Origin: Streptomyces sp. C10-9-1
GTDB lineage: Bacteria > Actinomycetota > Actinomycetes > Streptomycetales > Streptomycetaceae
Length of the DNA stretch: 64,000 nucleotides
Assembly (NCBI RefSeq): GCF_024497955.1
Contig: NZ_JANHKP010000017.1
Coordinates: forward strand, 89,759-153,758
Reading direction: 5' to 3'
A model generated the notes under the pieces. It saw only the letters and a list, made by a program, of their open reading frames with translations, was not told the DNA's origin and ran no database searches. Within the stretch, counting starts at the first letter, position 1. Each line of letters begins with the position of its first letter. Below are positions 1 through 8,656 of this stretch, piece after piece. The position numbers were made by a program, and so were the translations under genes.

Positions 1-1260
1 CGGTGGCACCCCGGACTCCTGATCGACGGCGCCACGCTCCAGGTCCCCTTCCTCGCCGACCTGGTCACCCTCGCCGACCCGGCCAACCCCCACTCCTTCC
101 TGTCCTACCTCCGGGCCCGGGAGCGCCTGTTCCCCTTCTACTTCGCCGAGACCTTCCACATCCAGCGCGCCGAGTACGAGGCCTACTGCCGGTGGGTCGC
201 CCGGTCCCTGCCCGCACTCCACTTCGGCCACCAGGTCGACGCCGTGCGCTGGAACCCCGAACGCGACGTGTTCGAGGTCGACTTCACCCAGCTCGACGCC
301 GCCGGCGGAGCCGAGGCGCTCTGCCGCACCCACACCCGCAACATCGTCCTGGGCATCGGCACCGAACCCTGGGTGCCGGACCCCCTGCGCCCCCTCGCCG
401 ACGCCCCCGGCGTCCCCGTCGTCCACTCCGCCGACTACCTGGCCCACCGCGAGGCACTGCTCGCCGCGGGTCACGTGACGGTCATCGGCTCGGGGCAGTC
501 GGGTGCCGAGGTCTTCCTGGACCTGCTGCGCGGCCGCCCCCGGGGGGCGGAGGGGCTCCACTGGCTGGCCCGTACGGAGGCCTTCGCCCCCATGGAGTAC
601 TCCAAGCTCGGACTGGAGCACTTCACCCCGGACTACACGCGCTACTTCCACGCCCTGCCGGAGCGGGTGCGCGACGAACTGCTGCCCCGCCAGTGGCAGC
701 TCCACAAGGGCATCGACGCGGCGACCGTCGAGGCGATCCACCGCGAGCTGTACCGGCGCAGCCTGGACGGCGGCTGGCCCGAGGCGGTGATGACCCCCGG
801 GGTGCACGTCCGCACCGCCGGCCGGGTCGCCACCACCAAGGTCGAACTCCACCTGGAGCACGTCCAGCAGGGCACCCGCTCCCGGCTCACCACCGACGCC
901 GTGGTGCTCGCCACCGGCTACCGCGAGCGCCCCCTCGGGCGGCTCCTCGCCGGGCTCGACCCCTACATGCGACGCGACGCCGGGGGCCGCCCGGTCGTCG
1001 ACGCGCAGTACCGGATGAAGCTCGACCCCTCCGTCACCGGGTCCGTCTTCGTGCAGAACGCCGAACGCCACAGCCACGGCGTCGGCGCCCCCGACCTCGG
1101 ACTCGCGGCGTGGCGGAGCGCGTCCATCCTGAACACCCTCACGGGCACGGAGCCGTACCCCCTGCCCCGGCGCACGGCCTTCACCAGCTTCGGGCTCGAG
1201 AAGCGGGAGGCGCCGGTCATCCCGGGCCAGGCCCCCGCCCTCACCCCCCTGGAGGCCTGA
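1..1260 (+). CDS. L-lysine/L-ornithine N-monooxygenase family (siderophore hydroxylase), 5'-truncated by the window
   Basis: This is the last 419 codons of a flavin N-hydroxylase of the lysine N6-/ornithine N5-monooxygenase family. These enzymes use NADPH, FAD and O2 to hydroxylate the terminal amine of lysine, ornithine or cadaverine for hydroxamate siderophores. The reading frame is open from base 1, so the FAD-binding N-terminus lies outside. Visible marks are HPGLLIDGATLQVPFLADL near the left edge, the dinucleotide motif IGSGQSG near 484-504, the segment MEYSKLGLEHFTPDY near 592-636, the ATG motif in VVLATGYRERP near 903-935, and the C-terminal HSHGVGAPDLGLAAWRSA. Closest in style to DesB of the desferrioxamine pathway, but no other siderophore gene is visible here, so the substrate is open. 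It converges on the nucleotidase gene with a 30-bp gap. Confidence 0.85.
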   Translation, partial: RWHPGLLIDGATLQVPFLADLVTLADPANPHSFLSYLRARERLFPFYFAETFHIQRAEYEAYCRWVARSLPALHFGHQVDAVRWNPERDVFEVDFTQLDAAGGAEALCRTHTRNIVLGIGTEPWVPDPLRPLADAPGVPVVHSADYLAHREALLAAGHVTVIGSGQSGAEVFLDLLRGRPRGAEGLHWLARTEAFAPMEYSKLGLEHFTPDYTRYFHALPERVRDELLPRQWQLHKGIDAATVEAIHRELYRRSLDGGWPEAVMTPGVHVRTAGRVATTKVELHLEHVQQGTRSRLTTDAVVLATGYRERPLGRLLAGLDPYMRRDAGGRPVVDAQYRMKLDPSVTGSVFVQNAERHSHGVGAPDLGLAAWRSASILNTLTGTEPYPLPRRTAFTSFGLEKREAPVIPGQAPALTPLEA

Positions 1261-1290
1261 CCCGCCGGGGGCGCCCGGGCGGGGCGGGAC

Positions 1291-3105
1291 TCAGCCGAAG
1301 ACCGGCGCGCCCTCCCGGGTCAGCCGCCAGCCCACCGAGGCGAAGTCCGCCGGGTCGACCGTGCCCGCGGCCTTCACCCAGGAGATGATCGTGTTCCGGA
1401 TCTCCTCGGAGTTGGCCCACAGCTGCGGGGCCCGCGCGACATGGGGGAAGTTCCCGCCCCCGCTCGCCCGGTAGTTGTTGACCGCCAGCACGAACCGCTG
1501 CTCCGGGTCGACCGGCCGGCCCTCGAAGGACAGGCCCGTGATCCGCGAACCCTCCGGCCGCGCGATGTCGATGTCGTACACCAGGCCCGACACCGCGTCG
1601 TAGTTGTAGTCAGGGATCCCCGAGGCGTTCGTCAGCGCCGCCGGGTCGACCGGGGCGCCGGCCGCGGTCCGCACGTAGTACCTCGCGGAGTACTCCAGAT
1701 AGTCCCTGAGCTGGGCGCCCGTCATCAGCCGCGCCTCCAGGGTGTTCTCGAAGACGTAGAGGCCCGCCGCGTCCCTGATGGTCACCTCGCCCGCCGGGAT
1801 CGCGGCGGTCCGGGAGAAGCACGAGGCCTGGGAGAGCACCGGCAGGTCCGCGTGTTCGCCGCCGGAGAGGGCCGCCCGCACGGTCTCGGCCTGCACGTGG
1901 TTGATCAGGTCGATGACCGGTGCGTCGCGCCAGGGCGCCTCGGCGGTGGTCATGGCCGACACCGAGGTGCCGATCACCTGGTTCACGTAGGCAACGACCT
2001 CGCGGTGCTCCCTGCCGAGCAGCCGGGTGATCGCCCGGTCCTCCTCGACCGTGTTCGAGTTGAGGACCCGCGCCCCGACGCTCTCCACCTGCCAGCGGCC
2101 GCGCTCCCGGACCACCCCGATGTCGAACAGGGTCAGCCGCTGCCCCCACTTGAGGGGCTCCGACAGCACCACGGGCCGGCCCGTCCGCCGGTTGACCACC
2201 ACGTGCTCGGCGATCTCCTGGTGCGCGTGGCCGACCAGGATCGCGTCGATGCCGGGGACCTGCTCGGCCACCAGCGCGGCGGCGTTCTCCACGTGGGGAA
2301 GCTGGTCGCCGTAGGAGGACGTGCCGGAGGAGCCGCTGTGCGCGGACACCAGCACGACGTCGGCGCCCATCGACCGCAGCCGCGGCACCCACTTCGCGGC
2401 CTGCTCCACCAGCCCGGGGAAGACCATCCGCCCGCTCACGTTCAGCTTGTCCCAGATCGCGATGCCGGGGTTGGTCAGGCCGAGTACGGCCACCCGCACA
2501 TCGCTCCCGTGGGGGGTGCGCAACCGGTGCATGCTGTAGGGCGGGAAGGCGGGGCGCAGGGTCTTCGCGTCCAGCGCGTTCGCGCCGAGCAGCGGGAAGT
2601 CGCACTGCTCCTGGAAGGCGCGCAGCACGGGGATGCCGTAGTTGAACTCGTGGTTCCCCAGGGCCGCGGCGTCGTACCCGATGGCGTTCATGGCGCGGGC
2701 CATCGGATGCACCGGGCCCCGGCGGGCCGTGATGGGATCGACCTTGGCGTAGTAGTACGACAGCTGGGTGCCCTGAATGGTGTCGCCCGCGTCGACGAGC
2801 AGCGTGTTGCACCGCCCCTTCTCGGCGCGCACCCGCTCGACCAGGGTCGAGATCTTCGCCAGGCCCACGTCGTTGTGGTCCTTGTCGTCGAACTCCCGGT
2901 CCGTGAAGTAGTCCCAGTTGAAGACGTTTCCGTGCAGGTCGGTCGTCCCCATCACGGTGAAGGAGTAGCGCTTGGACCGGTGCGGGCCGCCTCCTCCCCG
3001 TCCCGGCTCGGCGGCGGCGGCCGGGGCCGCACCTGCCCCGGCGGCGGCGACCCCGGCCCCGGCGGCGGCGGACCGCCCCAGGAAGGTCCTGCGGTTCAGC
3101 GGCAT
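1291..3105 (-). CDS. Tat-exported bifunctional 5'-nucleotidase / 2',3'-cyclic-nucleotide phosphodiesterase
   Basis: A 604-residue metallophosphoesterase of the UshA/CpdB type, predicted to hydrolyse extracellular nucleotides for phosphate and nucleoside salvage. The start at 3103-3105 is chosen because it opens a twin-arginine signal (NRRTFLGRS) followed by an Ala-rich stretch to about residue 33, with a purine-rich ribosome site just upstream; longer frames add arginine-rich junk. Metal-binding motifs appear in family order: DLHG at residues 56-59, LVDAGDTIQGT, GNHEFNYG, VSAHSG and GHAHQE, followed by the C-terminal substrate domain (aromatic stack region around YLEYSARYY and NNYRASGGGNFP). 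It is divergent from the SIMPL gene across about 127 bp that must hold both promoters. No LPxTG-type or C-terminal membrane anchor is seen, so it should be secreted free. Confidence 0.9.
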   Translation of the reverse strand: MPLNRRTFLGRSAAAGAGVAAAGAGAAPAAAAEPGRGGGGPHRSKRYSFTVMGTTDLHGNVFNWDYFTDREFDDKDHNDVGLAKISTLVERVRAEKGRCNTLLVDAGDTIQGTQLSYYYAKVDPITARRGPVHPMARAMNAIGYDAAALGNHEFNYGIPVLRAFQEQCDFPLLGANALDAKTLRPAFPPYSMHRLRTPHGSDVRVAVLGLTNPGIAIWDKLNVSGRMVFPGLVEQAAKWVPRLRSMGADVVLVSAHSGSSGTSSYGDQLPHVENAAALVAEQVPGIDAILVGHAHQEIAEHVVVNRRTGRPVVLSEPLKWGQRLTLFDIGVVRERGRWQVESVGARVLNSNTVEEDRAITRLLGREHREVVAYVNQVIGTSVSAMTTAEAPWRDAPVIDLINHVQAETVRAALSGGEHADLPVLSQASCFSRTAAIPAGEVTIRDAAGLYVFENTLEARLMTGAQLRDYLEYSARYYVRTAAGAPVDPAALTNASGIPDYNYDAVSGLVYDIDIARPEGSRITGLSFEGRPVDPEQRFVLAVNNYRASGGGNFPHVARAPQLWANSEEIRNTIISWVKAAGTVDPADFASVGWRLTREGAPVFG

Positions 3106-3232
3106 CTCGTCTCCCTCGATCACCTGCACGACGCGCGTAGATTCTGGCGCAACGACCCTGCTGTACGGAAGGGTTGGCCGCACAACCGGCCCGCGCACCC
3201 GCGCGGCCCGCACGCCGACCCGGGAGGGCTGC

Positions 3233-3940
3233 ATGACCGGCGCCACCGACGACCACTCCGCTTCCCCCGGCACGCCCGGGGCGCCCCGGGTCGCGGTCCG
3301 CGGCGAGGCGCGACACCGGGTGGACCCGGAGATCGCGTCCCTCGGCGTCCACGTCACCGCCCGCGGCCGCGACCGGCGTGCCGCGCTGGAGGACCTCACA
3401 CGGCGCAACGCGGCCGTCCTCGACCTGATCCGCTCCTACGGGGACGCCGTCGAGAAGCTCTCCACCGGCTCCTTCTCCATCAGCCCGCAACTCGCCCAGC
3501 ACGGGCGGGGCGAGCGGGTCCGCGCGTACCACGGCAGCGTCCAGATCACCGCCCGGCTCACCGACTTCACGGCCCTCGGCGAGCTCGTCACGCGCCTGGC
3601 CGACCTGGAACTCACCCGGGTGAGCGGTCCCTGGTGGTCCCTGCGCGCCGACTCGCCGGCCCATGCGGAGGCGCGCCGGGCCGCCGTCCACGACGCGGTG
3701 CGCCGTGCGCGCGAGTATGCCGAGGCCCTCGGCGGACGGCTGGACGCGCTGCTCGAACTCGCGGACATCGGCGCGGAGGCGCACACCCCCTACGGGGGTC
3801 CCCCTGCGCCCGCGGCCGTGCGTGGTTTCGGAGGGGCGGTCCAGGCGGAGGCGGCTCCCGCACTCGACCTCGAACCGCAGCAGCAGACCGTCGTCGCACA
3901 GGTGAACGCACGGTTCACGATGACACCGCCGAGCCTGTGA
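3233..3940 (+). CDS. SIMPL domain-containing protein (DUF541)
   Basis: A 235-residue protein of the SIMPL/DUF541 family, whose bacterial members are periplasmic or cytosolic proteins of poorly known role. The ATG at 3233 follows GGGAGGGCT and begins MTGATDDHSAS. Family marks are VRGEARHRVDPEIASLGVHV at the start of the domain, the LDLIRSYGDAVEKLSTGSFSI segment, and the C-terminal VNARFTM strand. There is no convincing signal peptide, so I place it in the cytoplasm. It is transcribed divergently from the nucleotidase and ends 123 bp before pyk. Function unknown; family assignment is from overall pattern. Confidence 0.8.
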   Translation: MTGATDDHSASPGTPGAPRVAVRGEARHRVDPEIASLGVHVTARGRDRRAALEDLTRRNAAVLDLIRSYGDAVEKLSTGSFSISPQLAQHGRGERVRAYHGSVQITARLTDFTALGELVTRLADLELTRVSGPWWSLRADSPAHAEARRAAVHDAVRRAREYAEALGGRLDALLELADIGAEAHTPYGGPPAPAAVRGFGGAVQAEAAPALDLEPQQQTVVAQVNARFTMTPPSL

Positions 3941-4051
3941 GAAATGCTCATCGGAGCGCCCCTCCGCACAATTCAACAGTTGTCAATAACCCTTCATGCA
4001 AAGGTTGTTGGACGGACACGAGAGGCTGATTCTCTACCCGCCGGTAAGCCA

Positions 4052-4066
4052 TAGGCTCGAATCATG
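4052..4066 (+). promoter_or_regulatory. Candidate -10 element placing the pyk transcript start at its ATG
   Basis: TAGGCT at 4052-4057 lies six bases before the pyk ATG at 4064, the spacing expected between a -10 hexamer and the first transcribed base. No ribosome-binding site precedes the ATG. Together these suggest a leaderless mRNA. No good -35 box is seen at the right distance, so this is an inference. Confidence 0.4.
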
Positions 4067-5491
4067 CGCCGAGCAAAGATCGTCTGCACCCTGGGACCCG
4101 CCACCGACACATACGACCAGATCAAGGCTCTGGTCGAAGCAGGAATGGATATCGCCCGGTTCAACCTGAGCCACGGGGCCCATGCCGACCACGAGCAGCG
4201 GTTCCGGCACGTCCGCAAGGCGGCCGACGAGACCGGCCGCAGTGTCGGCGTGCTGGCGGACCTTCAGGGCCCGAAGATCCGCCTCGGCCGATTCCTCGAA
4301 GGCCCGGTACTTCTCGAACGCGGCGACGCGTTCACCGTGACCGTCGAGGACGTCCCCGGTGACCGCGGCATCTGCGGCACGACCTACCGGGGGCTCGCCG
4401 CGGACGTCACCCCGGGCGAGCGCATCCTGGTCGACGACGGCAAGGTCGCCCTGGAGGTGACCCGCGTCGACGGCCCCCGCGTGCACACCACGGTCGTCGA
4501 GGGCGGGATGGTCTCCGACCACAAGGGGCTCAACCTCCCCGGCGTCGCCGTCTCCGTCCCCGCGCTCTCCGAGAAGGACGTCGAGGACCTGCGCTGGGCC
4601 CTGCGGACCGGTGCCGACGTCATCGCGCTGTCCTTCGTCCGCAGCGGCCGGGACATCGAGGACGTGCACCGGGTGATGGACGAGGAGGGCCGCCGGCTCC
4701 CCGTCATCGCCAAGGTGGAGAAGCCCCAGGCGGTCGAGACCATCGACGGCATCGTCGCCGCCTTCGACGGAATCATGGTGGCCCGCGGGGACCTCGGCGT
4801 CGAGATGCCCCTGGAGCAGGTGCCCATCGTCCAGAAGCGCGCGGTCAAGCTGGCCAAGCGGAACGCCAAGCCGGTCATCGTCGCCACCCAGATGCTGGAC
4901 TCGATGATCGACAACAGCCGCCCCACCCGCGCCGAGGCCTCCGACGTGGCGAACGCCGTCATCGACGGCACCGACGCGGTGATGCTCTCGGGCGAGACCA
5001 GCGTGGGCAAGTACCCGGTCGAGACCGTCCGGACGATGAGCCGGATCGTGGCGGCGGCCGAGGAGGACCTGCTGGCACGCGGCCTGGCGCCGCTGACCGA
5101 GCGGAACAAGCCCCGCACCCAGGGGGGTGCCGTCGCCCGCGCCGCGGCCGAGATGGGCGACTTCCTCGGGGCCCGGTTCCTGGTGGCCTTCACCCAGTCC
5201 GGCGACACGGTCCGCAGGCTGTCCCGCTACCGTTCGCCCATCCCGCTGCTGGCCTTCACCTCCGACCCGGCCACCCGCTCGCAGCTCAGCCTGACCTGGG
5301 GAGTGGAGACCTTCCTCGGGCCGCATGTCGACTCCACCGACGCGATGGTGGCCCAGGTCGACGAGGAGCTGCAGCGGATCGGGCGCTGCCGGCCCGGCGA
5401 CATCGTGGTCATCACCGCGGGCTCCCCGCCCGGGGTCTCCGGCTCCACCAACCTCGTACGCGTCCACCGGATCGGGGAGAGCGTGCACTGA
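4064..5491 (+). CDS. pyk: Pyruvate kinase
   Basis: A 475-residue pyruvate kinase converting phosphoenolpyruvate and ADP to pyruvate and ATP, the last step of glycolysis. The N-terminus MRRAKIVCTLGPATDTYDQI is standard. Active-site marks include NLSHG (substrate/K+ site) at about residues 32-36, the catalytic-lysine segment VIAKVEKPQAVE, MVARGDLGVEMP, and TQMLDSMIDNSRPTRAE. The C-terminal allosteric domain is present (FTQSGDTVRRLSRYRSP; GSPPGVSGSTN), so length and domains match the normal family. It has no visible Shine-Dalgarno and may be leaderless (see the -10 entry). A tRNA gene on the other strand follows. Confidence 0.97.
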   Translation: MRRAKIVCTLGPATDTYDQIKALVEAGMDIARFNLSHGAHADHEQRFRHVRKAADETGRSVGVLADLQGPKIRLGRFLEGPVLLERGDAFTVTVEDVPGDRGICGTTYRGLAADVTPGERILVDDGKVALEVTRVDGPRVHTTVVEGGMVSDHKGLNLPGVAVSVPALSEKDVEDLRWALRTGADVIALSFVRSGRDIEDVHRVMDEEGRRLPVIAKVEKPQAVETIDGIVAAFDGIMVARGDLGVEMPLEQVPIVQKRAVKLAKRNAKPVIVATQMLDSMIDNSRPTRAEASDVANAVIDGTDAVMLSGETSVGKYPVETVRTMSRIVAAAEEDLLARGLAPLTERNKPRTQGGAVARAAAEMGDFLGARFLVAFTQSGDTVRRLSRYRSPIPLLAFTSDPATRSQLSLTWGVETFLGPHVDSTDAMVAQVDEELQRIGRCRPGDIVVITAGSPPGVSGSTNLVRVHRIGESVH

Positions 5492-5709
5492 AAGGCCGTC
5501 CCGTCGCCGCCGGGGGTCCCGGCCGAAGGGGGGAGCGGTCCGCTGCGCGGGGGAGGCGGCGCGTGGCCTCGGCGGCGCCCCGGCGGGATTCCGGCCCGGC
5601 GCCGCGGGCGCGCTCACACCTTCGTGTGACATGGCCCGGGCGGTGCGCGAGGGCTCACCGGAGCGGGGGTTTCACCCGGCCGAAGGTGACCTTGGAAAGC
5701 GAGATAAAG
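5492..5709. other. Intergenic segment after pyk
   Basis: GC-rich spacer between pyk and the tRNA gene. I see no gene and no perfect long hairpin in it. Confidence 0.5.
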
Positions 5710-5782
5710 TACCCCGGGTCGGATTCGAACCGACGCTGGATGGTGTTTGAGACCATTGCCTCTACCGCTGGGCTACCGGGGC
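5710..5782 (-). tRNA. tRNA-Leu (anticodon CAA), class-I shape
   Basis: The reverse strand folds into a full cloverleaf of 73 nt: 7-bp acceptor stem beginning GCCCCGG (closing pair G1-U72), linker UA, D arm with GG in its loop, anticodon stem ATGGT/ACCAT with loop CTCAAAC, a 5-nt variable loop, T stem GTCGG/CCGAC around TTCGAAT, and discriminator A73. The anticodon is CAA, reading UUG leucine codons. CCA is not encoded. The variable loop is only five bases, whereas bacterial leucine tRNAs normally carry a long variable arm; A73 still fits leucine. The gene lies antisense in the gap between pyk and the ANTAR regulator. Confidence 0.92.
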
Positions 5783-5883
5783 TCCCTTGGAAATAAAGGA
5801 TCAAGCAATCCGCTCGTCCCCCAACCATACAGGAGCTGGGTAGGCTCTTGAGGAGCACCCTGATTGAGAACGAGGAGCCTTCC

Positions 5884-6534
5884 GTGACCGCCCCCGAGTC
5901 GCCCCAGCCGATCGCCGACGACACCGCGCACGTACCTCCGATGACGACCCGTGTGGTGATCGCCGAGGACGAGGCGCTCATCCGGCTCGACCTGAAAGAG
6001 ATGCTGGAGGAGGAGGGCTACGCGGTCGTCGGGGAGGCGGGGGACGGGCAGCGCGCCGTCGAGCTCGCCCGGGAGCACCGGCCGGACCTCGTGATCCTGG
6101 ATGTGAAGATGCCCGTCCTGGACGGCATTTCGGCGGCCGAGAAGATCGCCGAGGAGTCCATCGCCCCGGTGCTGATGCTGACCGCCTTCTCCCAGCGCGA
6201 CCTGGTGGAGCGGGCGCGCGACGCGGGCGCGATGGCCTACCTGGTGAAGCCGTTCTCCAAGAGCGACGTGGTCCCCGCCATCGAGATGGCCGTCTCCCGG
6301 TTCACCGAGCTCAAGGCCCTGGAGAAGGAGGTCGCCGACCTCGCGCAGCGCCTGGAGACCCGCAAGCTGGTCGACCGCGCCAAGTCCGTCCTGCAGACGC
6401 AGTACGGCCTCACCGAGCCCGCCGCCTTCCGCTGGATCCAGAAGACCTCCATGGACCGGCGGCTGTCCATGCAGCAGGTGGCCGAGGCGGTCATCGAGGA
6501 CGCGGAGGAGAAGAAGGCCGCGAAGGGGCAGTAG
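5884..6534 (+). CDS. ANTAR-domain response regulator (PdtaR-like)
   Basis: A two-domain regulator of about 216 residues: an N-terminal receiver domain (residues 21-140) and a C-terminal RNA-binding ANTAR domain. The receiver shows the acidic pair in AEDEAL, the phospho-acceptor Asp73 in VILDVKMP, and the conserved Lys in YLVKPFSK. The ANTAR part runs through KSVLQTQYGLTEPAAFRWIQ and SMDRRLSMQQVAEAV. ANTAR proteins bind paired hairpins in mRNA leaders and stop transcription termination. I chose GTG 5884 because GAGGAG precedes it; ATG 5941 is the alternative and would remove only an unstructured tail. No histidine kinase is adjacent, so it is an orphan here. Similar to M. tuberculosis Rv1626 by memory. 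Confidence 0.92.
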   Translation: MTAPESPQPIADDTAHVPPMTTRVVIAEDEALIRLDLKEMLEEEGYAVVGEAGDGQRAVELAREHRPDLVILDVKMPVLDGISAAEKIAEESIAPVLMLTAFSQRDLVERARDAGAMAYLVKPFSKSDVVPAIEMAVSRFTELKALEKEVADLAQRLETRKLVDRAKSVLQTQYGLTEPAAFRWIQKTSMDRRLSMQQVAEAVIEDAEEKKAAKGQ

Positions 6535-6670
6535 GGGCCGCTCCGGCTGCCGGGCGGCCCGCCGGACCCGGCCTCCGGTCGCTCGCCTCGTCGCTGGTCG
6601 GCAGGGGCGCCGTCGCGCACCGTGTGCGCCGTACCGGCGGGCCCCCGCGCGGGGTGCCGGGCGGCTGCGG

Positions 6671-6703
6671 ACCCCCGCCGCACCCGTCGGGTGCGGCGGG
6701 GGT
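6671..6703 (+). terminator. Strong hairpin after the ANTAR regulator
   Basis: A perfect 15-bp stem pairs 6671-6685 with 6689-6703 around a three-base loop (GTC). No U-run follows, as is common in Streptomyces. It lies about 135 bp after the regulator gene. Confidence 0.75.
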
Positions 6704-7316
6704 CCTGCCGTCCCGGGTGTGGGGATCCCGTGGAGACCGTGAAGGCGTGGGGGGCGGTGGTGTGCCCGGAGGGGCGCGCCGCGCCGCCGGAGGTGCCCGC
6801 GGCCGCCCCTCCGCTGACTCCGTGTAGCGGTACGGGCCTCCCGGGTGCCCGCCGGACCCGGTGCGGAGGCGCGGCGGGCCCGTGTCGCCGGATGAGACGC
6901 CGACTCCACCCGAACAGGGCGTCCGCTCTGCGGACAGGGGGAATTCAGCCATTTACCGGACGCGGGCCCGCCGGTGCGCATACCGTGGCCCTCTCGGGGG
7001 GTAGGGCTCTGAGCTGCGAGGTTGCGCCACGGCCGCCGAACCGCGGCGATCCGCCGGCCCGGCGGCTCGCGAGCGTGAGCGAGTTGTCGGGATCTTGTGG
7101 ATCCCGGATGACATGTCCGGTCGCCGGTAAGGAGTGTTCTGTTTCCGGCGCATGACTCAGGTCACAGGGCGATCACACATCGTCTCCTCACCTACCCCTG
7201 CGCCCGAACGCGCGATTACATTCCCGGCACACCGCGCGGACAAGCGGTGTCCTGCGAGAGGCGACTGCAACTGCCCTCGTAGACAAGATCGTTCGGGCGG
7301 CTCCAAGGGGTTCGTA
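6704..7316 (+). promoter_or_regulatory. Long untranslated region ahead of livJ
   Basis: About 600 bp without a supportable gene. It should hold the livJ promoter. Structures seen: the palindrome GACATGTC near 7109-7116; TGAC-TCAG-GTCA near 7152; and a hairpin pairing ACACCGC (7229-7235) with GCGGTGT (7244-7250), which overlaps an alternative palindrome GGACA-N5-TGTCC. I cannot assign a transcription start. Confidence 0.4.
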
Positions 7317-8477
7317 GTGCTGAACAAGACCATCGTCAAGCTGGCCATTCCGCTCGCCGTGGGCGCTCTGGCGTTGACCGGATGCGGCTCTGACTCGGGC
7401 GGCGACGGCGATGCCGTGAAGATCGCCTTCCAGGGCCCGCTCTCCGGCGACAACGTCGCGCTGGGCGAGAACATGCAGAACGGCGTCAAGCTGGCCATCG
7501 ACCAGGCGAACGCCAAGGGCGACCTCGACTTCACCCTCGAGTACGTGCCCGGTGACGACCAGGGCCTGCCGGACAAGGCCACCGCCACCGCTCAGAAGAT
7601 CATCGACGACGAGAGCGTCCTCGCCGTGGTCGGCCCCGCCTTCTCCGGCCCGACCAACACCGCCTCTCCGCTGTACGCGGAGTCGGGTCTCGTCACGGTC
7701 TCGCCGTCGGCGACCAACCCGAACCTCACCGACGAGGCGAACGGTTTCACCTCCTTCCTGCGCGCGGTCCCCAACGACAACCAGCAGGGCGCCGGGATGG
7801 CGACCTACTACGCCAAGAAGGTCCAGGCGAAGAAGGTCTACCTGATCGACGACAAGACCGACTACGGCGTGGGCCTCGCGACCGTGGCCGAGAAGAACCT
7901 CAAGGACGCCGGCATCGAGGTCGTCAAGAAGTCCGTCCCGCAGAAGACGCCGGACTACTCGGCCACCGCCAAGGACGTCGTCAACTCCAAGGTCGACGCG
8001 CTCATCTACGCCGGCTACTACCAGGACGCCGCCCCCTTCGCGAAGAAGCTCGCCGAGGCCGGCTACAAGGGCGCCGCGATCTCCGGTGACGGCACGAACG
8101 ACATGAAGTTCGTCGAGCTCGCCGGCGACGCCTCCGAGAACTGGTTCCTGACCTGCCCGTGCACCGACGCCACCGTCGAGGCGGGCACGAAGAAGTTCGC
8201 CGAGGACTACCAGAAGGCCTTCGGCCGGGCGCCCGGCACCTACTCCGCCGAGTCCTACGACGCGGCGAACATGATCATCGAGGAGATCCGCAAGGCCGGC
8301 GGGGACATCGACCGCGAGACGCTGCGTGACGCCCTCAAGAAGGCGTCCTACAAGGGCCTGACGAAGACCTTCTCCTTCGAGGCGAACGGCGAGTTCAAGG
8401 GCACCGACGTCTACCTGTACCAGGTCAAGGGCGGCAAGATCGGTTACCAGGGCAACATCAACGAGCTGGTCGGCTGA
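7317..8477 (+). CDS. livJ: Branched-chain amino-acid ABC transporter, substrate-binding lipoprotein
   Basis: A 386-residue solute-binding protein that should capture leucine, isoleucine or valine outside the membrane and deliver it to LivHM. The GTG start at 7317 follows AAGGGG and gives a lipoprotein signal with the lipobox LTGC, cysteine at residue 23. The mature part follows the Leu/Ile/Val-binding fold: VKIAFQGPLSGDNVALGENMQNG, the ligand segment VGPAFSGPTNTASPLY, and SPSATNPNLT. It is the first gene of livJHMGF and is separated from livH by 179 bp containing a strong hairpin. That layout suggests the binding protein is made in excess over the membrane parts. Confidence 0.93.
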   Translation: MLNKTIVKLAIPLAVGALALTGCGSDSGGDGDAVKIAFQGPLSGDNVALGENMQNGVKLAIDQANAKGDLDFTLEYVPGDDQGLPDKATATAQKIIDDESVLAVVGPAFSGPTNTASPLYAESGLVTVSPSATNPNLTDEANGFTSFLRAVPNDNQQGAGMATYYAKKVQAKKVYLIDDKTDYGVGLATVAEKNLKDAGIEVVKKSVPQKTPDYSATAKDVVNSKVDALIYAGYYQDAAPFAKKLAEAGYKGAAISGDGTNDMKFVELAGDASENWFLTCPCTDATVEAGTKKFAEDYQKAFGRAPGTYSAESYDAANMIIEEIRKAGGDIDRETLRDALKKASYKGLTKTFSFEANGEFKGTDVYLYQVKGGKIGYQGNINELVG

Positions 8478-8506
8478 CACCGGGCTCGCATGGCCGAGGC
8501 CATGAC

Positions 8507-8541
8507 CGGGGGCCGGGAGACGGCAGTTCTCCCGGCCCCCG
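8507..8541 (+). terminator. Hairpin between livJ and livH (partial terminator or mRNA stabiliser)
   Basis: A perfect 14-bp stem pairs 8507-8520 with 8528-8541 around a seven-base loop. Its place inside the operon, just after the binding-protein gene, is the usual position for a stabilising or attenuating stem that lowers expression of the permease genes. Confidence 0.75.
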
Positions 8542-8656
8542 TCCATGAAGCAGGGCCCCTCTCCCCGCCCTCTTCGCATCGATCGTTCCGCCCGCGGGCC
8601 GACCCCGTCGCCACGAGCGCGCGGGTCCGCTCGGCTCCCACAAGGAAGTCTGCTCC

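Noticed and set aside
7134..7316. N-terminal extension of LivJ
   Set aside because: The frame is open, but the GTG at 7317 has the ribosome site and gives a correct lipoprotein signal; the extension would bury it.
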